Assembly (NCBI GenBank): GCA_036272735.1
Contig: DATAYF010000481.1
Coordinates: 1 to 8,978 of the forward strand
From: DATAYF01 sp036272735
GTDB lineage: Bacteria; Chloroflexota; Ktedonobacteria; Ktedonobacterales; Ktedonobacteraceae
Length of the DNA: 8,978 nucleotides
Direction: 5' to 3'
The notes beneath the pieces are model-generated. The model saw only the letters and a program-made list of their open reading frames with translations, was not told the origin of the DNA and made no database searches. Numbering within the stretch: the stretch's first letter is position 1; every line of letters begins with the position of its first letter. Positions 5,986-8,978 of this stretch are shown piece by piece. The position numbers and the translations under genes were made by a program.

Positions 5986-6055
5986 CTAGTCGCTTGTTTT
6001 GCAAAAGTTGCTGCAAGTATCTTGTGCTCAAGCCTGTTTTTTCATGGGCTTCTTG

Positions 6056-6093
6056 GGTTGTTAAACATTCTCGCTGGTCGGTTGTTAACATTC
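6056..6093. repeat. Direct repeat GGTTGTTAA(A)CATTC, two copies
   Basis: GGTTGTTAAACATTC at 6056-6070 and GGTTGTTAACATTC at 6080-6093 differ by one A and are spaced 24 bp apart start to start. The second contains the perfect palindrome TGTTAACA. The paired arrangement about 160 bp upstream of the predicted promoter suggests binding sites for a regulator, but no regulator gene is evident in the neighbouring operon. Confidence 0.6.
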
Positions 6094-6162
6094 CCTTCCT
6101 CTTGGTTAATTAGTTCGTTTACCCGCGTGATATTTGTCTTTCTGAGTATACCATGAAAACCT

Positions 6163-6180
6163 GTTAGGAATATTCCTAAC
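6163..6180. promoter_or_regulatory. Perfect 18-bp palindrome (putative operator)
   Basis: GTTAGGAATATTCCTAAC reads the same on both strands over 18 bp with no spacer. It lies 45 bp upstream of the predicted -35 box of the small-gene operon. The uninterrupted symmetry suits a dimeric DNA-binding protein better than an RNA hairpin, because there is no loop. The bound protein is unknown. Confidence 0.55.
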
Positions 6181-6190
6181 AAAATTGGCT

Positions 6191-6222
6191 TAAAACGGGT
6201 GTAAAACCGGCATAAACCGGTT
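6191..6222. repeat. Three helically phased TAAAACNGG-type repeats plus AACCGG hairpin
   Basis: TAAAACGGG (6191-6199), TAAAACCGG (6202-6210) and ATAAACCGG (6212-6220) follow at 10-11 bp steps, putting them on the same face of the helix. The last two can also fold as AACCGG-CATAAA-CCGGTT (6205-6222), followed by ATTTTA, a weak terminator-like hairpin. A protein-binding array just upstream of the promoter and a remnant terminator are both possible. Confidence 0.5.
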
Positions 6223-6224
6223 AT

Positions 6225-6252
6225 TTTACTTAGCCTCCGCTCGGGTGATAAT
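6225..6252 (+). promoter_or_regulatory. Putative promoter of the small-gene operon
   Basis: TTTACT (6225-6230, 4 of 6 consensus) is followed after 16 bp by GATAAT (6247-6252, 5 of 6). Transcription would start near 6259, leaving a leader of about 46 bases that contains AAGGAGG before the ATG at 6305. It is the best match I find upstream of the small genes. Confidence 0.4.
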
Positions 6253-6304
6253 TGCTTTAGACAAAACAAGTAGTCCAGTGAGTCACAAAAGTAAGGAGGT
6301 GGCT

Positions 6305-6445
6305 ATGAAGCATTGGAGGATCGCTTTCTATATCGGTGATCAGCTTTATGATGTGATGGACGTGTTTCGACGTAGGAAACCTGAGCGGTACGCGCAAACG
6401 ATGCTCGGTATAGCTACACGGTTCGAAATTATATTGGTTGGATAG
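6305..6445 (+). CDS. Small protein of unknown function, 46 residues
   Basis: This short gene has a near-perfect AAGGAGG ribosome binding site (6293-6299) 5 bases before the ATG; the frame is open further upstream to 6245, but the ribosome binding site decides the start. The product starts MKHWRIAFYIGDQLYDVMDV, then carries a basic stretch FRRRKPERYAQ and ends with a hydrophobic tail IILVG. There is no signal peptide or full transmembrane segment. An 8-bp inverted repeat overlaps its stop codon. It is the first of three genes in the same direction with matching ribosome binding sites, so it is probably co-transcribed with the next two. I do not recognise the family. Confidence 0.6.
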   Translation: MKHWRIAFYIGDQLYDVMDVFRRRKPERYAQTMLGIATRFEIILVG

Positions 6446-6461
6446 AACAAGCAGTTCTATC
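6441..6461 (+). other. Stem-loop spanning the stop codon of the 46-codon gene
   Basis: GATAGAAC (6441-6448) pairs perfectly with GTTCTATC (6454-6461) around the 5-base loop AAGCA. The TAG stop (6443-6445) is in the left arm. No T-run follows, so it is not an intrinsic terminator. It may stabilise the upstream message or modulate translation of the next gene, whose ribosome binding site starts 17 bases later. Confidence 0.5.
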
Positions 6462-6493
6462 GTGAGCCAAAAAAGGCAAGGAGGTTTTTGCGC

Positions 6494-6805
6494 ATGGATC
6501 ATCAAAGTATGCTGCGGGCCTACCTGGAGCGGGATGGGGATGCGTTTGCGTCGTGGTTCTTTCAATATCCACTAAAGGCTGACCGGGTTTTGTCTACCTT
6601 GACGGTTCTTCGAGACAAGCTTGATAGCGAGGATGTGGCAGAGATGATCGAGGCGCGTGATGCGGCTGGGACCCTTTATGGTCTTGCCAACGAGGCCGGC
6701 GTTCCTTTGCTCGCAGAGATGTTCTACTCCTTTTATGAGTATGTGTGTCGCAAGATCACCCCTATTGTTAGGGGTTGGCATGAGGGAGATTTAAAGGATG
6801 CGTGA
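6494..6805 (+). CDS. Helical protein of unknown function, 103 residues
   Basis: The ATG at 6494 has AAGGAGG (6478-6484) 9 bases upstream. A TTG two codons earlier is too close to the ribosome binding site to be likely. The product is acidic and predicted mainly alpha-helical: MLRAYLERDGDAFASWFFQY, then LSTLTVLRDKLDSEDVAEMIEARDAAG in shorter helices, then GLANEAGVPLLAEMFYSFYEYVCRK. It has no signal peptide or membrane helix and no motif I recognise. The stop overlaps the start of the next gene by 8 bp, which implies translational coupling. A small ACCCCTA-TTGT-TAGGGGT hairpin (6758-6775) lies inside the coding sequence near its end. A soluble partner of the membrane protein that follows is a reasonable guess from the coupling only. 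Confidence 0.75.
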   Translation: MDHQSMLRAYLERDGDAFASWFFQYPLKADRVLSTLTVLRDKLDSEDVAEMIEARDAAGTLYGLANEAGVPLLAEMFYSFYEYVCRKITPIVRGWHEGDLKDA

Positions 6806-7094
6806 AGTCTGGTTGCGCAAGCTGTGGGCGCTGTGGGAACAGCCCGTGTTCTGGTTGGCGCTGCTCATGGTGCTGGTTTCCTGTGTATGTCGTCGTGTTG
6901 CTAGGTCAAGGGACCGTCCTACTGCAACTGTAAGCAGGCTGGTCGGTCGCTCTGTTCGTCTGTCGAGGTGCTTCATGCTGTCATCGCTCCTGTCCTGGGT
7001 CGTGCGCTACTGGTTCCTGCTGGTGTGTGGCGGGGCGATGGCCTTATTGTTGGCGATGGTGCTGTTACTGATGCTCACAGTCCCGTTATTATAA
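6798..7094 (+). CDS. Small membrane protein of unknown function, 98 residues
   Basis: The ATG overlaps the stop region of the preceding gene (ATGCGTGA, 8 bp overlap), with only a weak GGGAGA upstream. A first hydrophobic segment (about 17-31, FWLALLMVLVSCVC) is followed by a strongly basic loop (RRVARSRDRPTATVSRLVGRSVRLSR, given in part; about 32-57) and then hydrophobic segments at about 60-78 and 80-98 that run to the C-terminus. Two or three membrane helices are predicted. The last 88 bp (7007-7094) overlap the opposite-strand beta-helix gene, and the final helix MALLLAMVLLLMLTVPLL is encoded by the antisense of that gene's Asn/Ser/Thr-rich repeat. This suggests the present 3' end was acquired by recombination. 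The family is unknown. Confidence 0.6.
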   Translation: MREVWLRKLWALWEQPVFWLALLMVLVSCVCRRVARSRDRPTATVSRLVGRSVRLSRCFMLSSLLSWVVRYWFLLVCGGAMALLLAMVLLLMLTVPLL

Positions 7095-7486
7095 ATGCCG
7101 CCGCCTTTAGAATCATAATTATTCCCATTGGCAAGAGTGAGTGCCTTCAGCGTGAATTGCACGCTCCTGATGTCAAGAACGCCTACGTTCCCCCCGCCGC
7201 TCAGCGTGATGCTCTGGCCACTGCCATCCAGGGTCAGATTCTTTTGGATCACCAGGGTATTGTTGAGCGTGATGGAGGTCGGATTGGTGGGACACCGAAA
7301 GGTGATGGTATCTCCTGGGGACGCACTGTTGATGGCTGCGCGGAGACCCATATCAGTGCAGTTGGTGACAACGGTGGTGGCCAGGCTCCTGGCGCTGGCT
7401 TGCGGAATGAACCAGAAGACACTACAGAGAATGACTGCCAGGATGAGCAACGGCGTGGTTGCTCGGATGAAAAGCACATGACGCAT
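7007..7486 (-). pseudogene. Truncated secreted parallel beta-helix protein (N-terminal fragment)
   Basis: The ATG at 7486 has a GGAAAGGAAGAG ribosome binding site (complement of about 7489-7500). Residues 1-32 form a signal peptide (basic MRHVLFIR, hydrophobic core LLILAVILCSVFWFI, cleavage after ASA). TDMGLRAAINSASPGDTITF then matches the entry segment of surface proteins with a pectin-lyase-like right-handed beta-helix, followed by LTLDGSGQSITLSGGGNVGVLD and GGGIYNNGTVSISNSTIANN. Such proteins normally run for several hundred residues of further beta-helix turns. Here the repeat stops at about residue 147 and the frame ends after 12 unrelated residues at 7007, giving 159. No continuation in another frame is seen to the left. 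I read it as a 5' fragment left by a deletion or recombination; a short functional secreted protein is less likely. Confidence 0.75.
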
Positions 7487-7809
7487 GGCTCTTCCTTTCC
7501 ACGGTGTGAGAAGAACACGGGTGTCGCTGATCACGCGACCAGGAACCCGGAGAAGTACAGAGACGCACGGCAAGGGGATCACACAACGATGATGCACTAC
7601 TGAAGAAACCTGCACTCCCATCCTTTCTTCTGCCACCCGAACGCGCAACAGGAGCCTCGTTGCACGCCAGAAGGCAGGGGAGCCTCTGCGTGATGCGATG
7701 CTTCATCTATAAATATAGCGTAATAGATGCAGAAAAGCAATCTATAAGCGAACAAGCAGTAAAATATTCATATTGGCCTTATTTACACTTTCTAGAAGAA
7801 GGAAACCAG

Positions 7810-7923
7810 ATGGGAGGTGGTTTCTCCAGCGTCTTGCTGGTCGATTCCTCTATTTCGCGCCAAAATCCCACATTTCACCTCAAAAATCGTCGAACATTCG
7901 CGCCATTTACCAGTAATTATTGA
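7810..7923 (+). CDS. Possible 37-residue ORF ending at an intrinsic terminator
   Basis: The ATG at 7810 has GAAGGA (7798-7803) 6 bases upstream, and the TGA at 7921-7923 is followed after 2 bases by a strong terminator, which is how a small expressed gene would look. The same frame is open back to 7660, but the upstream part is poor and has no good ribosome binding site. The product, MGGGFSSVLLVDSSISRQN followed by a basic PTFHLKNRRTFAPF stretch, has no recognisable domain. It could be a fragment of a larger, otherwise lost gene. Confidence 0.25.
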   Translation: MGGGFSSVLLVDSSISRQNPTFHLKNRRTFAPFTSNY

Positions 7924-7925
7924 TG

Positions 7926-7958
7926 CCGGAACCATTTTTGATGGGTTCCGGTTTTTTT
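7926..7958 (+). terminator. Rho-independent terminator
   Basis: CCGGAACC (7926-7933) pairs perfectly with GGTTCCGG (7944-7951) around a 10-base loop and is followed at once by seven T (7952-7958). Read on the minus strand the hairpin is not followed by a T-run, so it works for plus-strand transcripts. No confident gene lies immediately upstream; the possible 37-codon ORF ends 3 bases before the stem. Confidence 0.85.
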
Positions 7959-8146
7959 ATGGTGTTTTGCCTTGGCTTATGACCTGTTTTTATGGTGTAA
8001 GCCTGGGTGTGACTTTGACACCTGTATTGACACCTTATTCCTTGCATTATGGTTATCTTTTCTGTACTTTATTGAACCGTTTCGTACAAGTTCTGAGCGT
8101 AACGCTTTTAGTTTGAGCTGTGGTGACAGCACGTAAATGCTAAGTA

Positions 8147-8155
8147 TGCTATAAT
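8147..8155 (+). promoter_or_regulatory. Extended -10 promoter upstream of tsaE-tsaB
   Basis: TGCTATAAT (8147-8155) combines the extended -10 TG with a perfect TATAAT. No good -35 box lies at 16-18 bp; GTGACA at 8123-8128 is 21 bp upstream. Extended -10 promoters do not need a strong -35 box. Transcription would start near 8162, giving a leader of about 100 bases that contains a possible short ORF and a 7-bp inverted repeat. Confidence 0.6.
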
Positions 8156-8181
8156 ACGAAGCACTATTGTTATTGTCGCAA

Positions 8182-8227
8182 GCTGGTGATGATCATGAAA
8201 GAACGAACGACCACCAGCCGTCATTGA
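8182..8227 (+). promoter_or_regulatory. Possible tsaE leader: stem-loop with 12-codon ORF (8189-8227)
   Basis: GCTGGTG (8182-8188) pairs with CACCAGC (8212-8218). Starting directly after the left arm is ATG 8189, which opens a 12-codon frame MIMKERTTTSRH ending at TGA 8225-8227. Eight of its 12 codons are of the ANN type, including three consecutive Thr codons. ANN codons are the class read by tRNAs that carry t6A37, the product of the downstream pathway, and the modification uses threonine. No good Shine-Dalgarno sequence precedes the ATG, so translation is uncertain. The codons and pairing are seen directly; an attenuation role is inference. Confidence 0.25.
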
Positions 8228-8264
8228 AATGTAGGTAGTTTGCCGCGTGTGTGAAGGTAATGCT

Positions 8265-8834
8265 GTGACCAGGTATTCGCAGGACGAACATACTTGTATG
8301 CTCGATATCGTCAGCCACAGCACCGCCCAGACCCAGCGTCTTGCCAGGCGTCTGGGCGAATTATTGTGCGGTGGTGAGCTGCTACTGCTTGAGGGACAAT
8401 TGGGCACCGGCAAAACTACCTTTACCCAGGGATTGGCGCAGGGATTGCATATCGACGAGGTCATCAGTAGCCCGACGTTTACGCTCCTAAAAGAGTACGC
8501 GGGGCAACCGTTACCGCCTGCTGAAACGCAACCAGGGCAGCCACGACATGGGTTATCTAGAGGACCTGCACTCTACCATTTCGACCTCTACCGGCTCGAT
8601 GAACCAGGCGAGATCCTTGACCTGGGGTTCGAAGAGTATTTTTATGGTTCCGGCGTGTGCGTAGTGGAATGGGCAGATAAAGCGGATGATCTGTGGCCTG
8701 TCGAGAAACTATGCATTCGCATGAAAGTATTGAATGAAACGAAGCGTAGCCTGTTGTTTCGTGCAACAGGAGCGCGTTATTGCGAGTTGCTCCGGCAATT
8801 TCAGAAAAACACCTATGCTAGTGCTAGCTCTTGA
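8265..8834 (+). CDS. tsaE: tRNA t6A biosynthesis ATPase TsaE (YjeE)
   Basis: TsaE is the ATPase that activates the TsaB-TsaD complex, which transfers threonylcarbamoyl to A37 of ANN-decoding tRNAs in the cytoplasm. Diagnostic features, numbered from the start used here, are the Walker A loop GQLGTGKTT (44-52), SSPTFTLLKEY (68-78), YHFDLYRL (104-111), LDLGFEEYF (118-126) and VCVVEWADK (131-139). Between LKEY and YHFDLYRL lies an extra Pro/Gln/Gly-rich loop of about 20 residues not usual in the family. The start is uncertain: GTG 8265 has GAAGGT (8252-8257) at 7 bases. GTG 8247 and ATG 8298 (MLDIVSHST, the usual family N-terminus but without a ribosome binding site) are alternatives. The frame overlaps tsaB by 20 bp. 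Confidence 0.93.
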   Translation: MTRYSQDEHTCMLDIVSHSTAQTQRLARRLGELLCGGELLLLEGQLGTGKTTFTQGLAQGLHIDEVISSPTFTLLKEYAGQPLPPAETQPGQPRHGLSRGPALYHFDLYRLDEPGEILDLGFEEYFYGSGVCVVEWADKADDLWPVEKLCIRMKVLNETKRSLLFRATGARYCELLRQFQKNTYASASS

Positions 8835-8978
8835 TACATCCACAAAACAATCGAGTATCGCTATCTGTGTTGATGGGCAGGTACGTGGTGAATATACCTG
8901 GTACTCCAACAACAACCATAGTACGGAGTTGTTAAGGAACGTTCAACATCTCATGTCCACCTGCCAATGTTCCCTGGC
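8815..8978 (+). CDS. tsaB: tRNA t6A biosynthesis protein TsaB (YeaZ), 5' part only
   Basis: The first 54 codons are in the window and the gene continues beyond the right edge. The N-terminus LVLALDTSTKQSSIAIC, followed by a VDGQVRGEY strand and the HSTELLRNVQHLM helix, is characteristic of TsaB. TsaB is an ASKHA-fold protein without catalytic activity that scaffolds TsaD (the threonylcarbamoyl transferase) and TsaE in t6A synthesis. The ATG at 8815 lies 20 bp inside the end of tsaE, and no independent ribosome binding site is obvious, so translation is probably coupled. GTG 8821 is a possible alternative start. The tsaE-tsaB order is common in bacteria. Confidence 0.9.
   Translation, partial: MLVLALDTSTKQSSIAICVDGQVRGEYTWYSNNNHSTELLRNVQHLMSTCQCSL

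Larger units (their letters stand above)
4946..5989 (-). mobile_element. IS5-family insertion sequence, complete with terminal inverted repeats
   Basis: Terminal inverted repeats at 4950-4967 and 5968-5985 are perfect over 18 bp (AGCGTGACCGAGAAGGCT at the left). Both ends are bordered by CTAG (4946-4949 and 5986-5989), and including that and one further base the ends match over 23 bp. Taking CTAG as the 4-bp target duplication gives an element of 1036 bp and an empty site reading GAGCA-CTAG-TCGCT. Because CTAG is itself a palindrome, the exact element boundary is ambiguous by a few bases. The element carries a transposase on the minus strand with the DUF4096-like N-terminal domain and a DDE domain, split in two frames as in the IS427-type branch of IS5. 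Identical ends and the absence of other decay suggest a fairly recent insertion. Confidence 0.9.
5991..6304. other. Gene-free control region upstream of the three small genes
   Basis: These 314 bp between the IS and the 46-codon gene hold no credible gene but several ordered sequence elements. There are two near-identical copies of GGTTGTTAA(A)CATTC (6056-6070 and 6080-6093), a perfect 18-bp palindrome (6163-6180), three helically phased copies of a TAAAACNGG-like motif (6191-6220), a plausible promoter (6225-6252) and a strong AAGGAGG ribosome binding site (6293-6299). The IS has inserted upstream and has not disrupted these elements, although it may have displaced more distant ones. Confidence 0.6.
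7487..8146. other. 660-bp mostly non-coding stretch before the tsaE promoter
   Basis: This stretch contains the upstream region of the beta-helix fragment, a possible 37-codon ORF (7810-7923), an intrinsic terminator (7926-7958) and two direct copies of TTGACACCT (8015-8023 and 8027-8035). The base composition changes here: 7700-8140 is clearly richer in A and T than the flanking genes. On the minus strand TTGCTT-17-TATATT (complement of 7712-7740) could be a distant promoter for the beta-helix gene. No other gene is supported. Confidence 0.5.

Noticed and set aside
6758..6775. ACCCCTA-TTGT-TAGGGGT hairpin as a terminator
   Set aside because: It lies within the 103-codon gene and has no T-run; the next gene is translationally coupled downstream.
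7128..7481. Plus-strand open frames antisense to the beta-helix fragment
   Set aside because: The minus strand has a signal peptide, ribosome binding site and family motifs; the plus frames are shadows.

Overview
The window looks like a piece of a bacterial chromosome of intermediate G+C from a genome with much accessory DNA. My best guess is a Chloroflexota (Ktedonobacteria-like) soil bacterium, judged from general protein flavour, the IS5-type element and the beta-helix surface protein; this is an inference and no sequence search was run.

Layout, left to right. (1) 1-128 holds two copies of a 47-bp direct repeat spaced 81 bp apart. They lie directly upstream of a six-helix membrane protein gene (151-855) that resembles MASE1 or ECF S-component folds. 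(2) 856-1475 has no convincing gene but is unusually rich in potential RNA structure: a near-perfect 54-bp palindrome (860-913), a chain of hairpins with a possible multi-branch junction (923-1130), and a long imperfect hairpin at 1247-1291. (3) 1476-4651, all on the minus strand, is a drug-resistance type cluster in transcription order marR regulator, NmrA-like NAD(P)-binding protein, and 14-TM DHA2-type MFS exporter. The marR promoter is textbook (TTGACA-17-TATAGT). A 15-bp inverted repeat covers its -10 box, and the predicted start of transcription falls on the ATG, so the messenger is probably leaderless and autoregulated. (4) 4946-5989 is a complete IS5-family insertion sequence with perfect terminal inverted repeats, flanked by CTAG. 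Its transposase is split between two reading frames. (5) 5991-7094 holds a control region dense in repeats and palindromes, followed by three closely packed small genes of unknown function (46, 103 and 98 residues). (6) 7007-7486 (minus) is the signal-peptide-bearing N-terminal piece of a parallel beta-helix surface protein. Its 3' end is truncated and overlaps the end of the small operon antisense. (7) 7487-8146 is mostly non-coding, with one possible 37-residue ORF ending at a strong intrinsic terminator. (8) 8147-8978 carries an extended -10 promoter, a possible 12-codon leader ORF, tsaE and the start of tsaB. These are two core genes for tRNA t6A37 (threonylcarbamoyladenosine) synthesis and overlap by 20 bp.

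The t6A genes are conserved core genes. The marR-nmrA-MFS set forms a coherent self-contained resistance module. The area between the IS and tsaE looks rearranged. The observations most worth following up are the candidate structured RNA at 923-1130, the uncharacterised three-gene operon with its elaborate upstream region, the chimeric junction near 7040, and the leader ORF of tsaE, which is rich in codons read by t6A-modified tRNAs.
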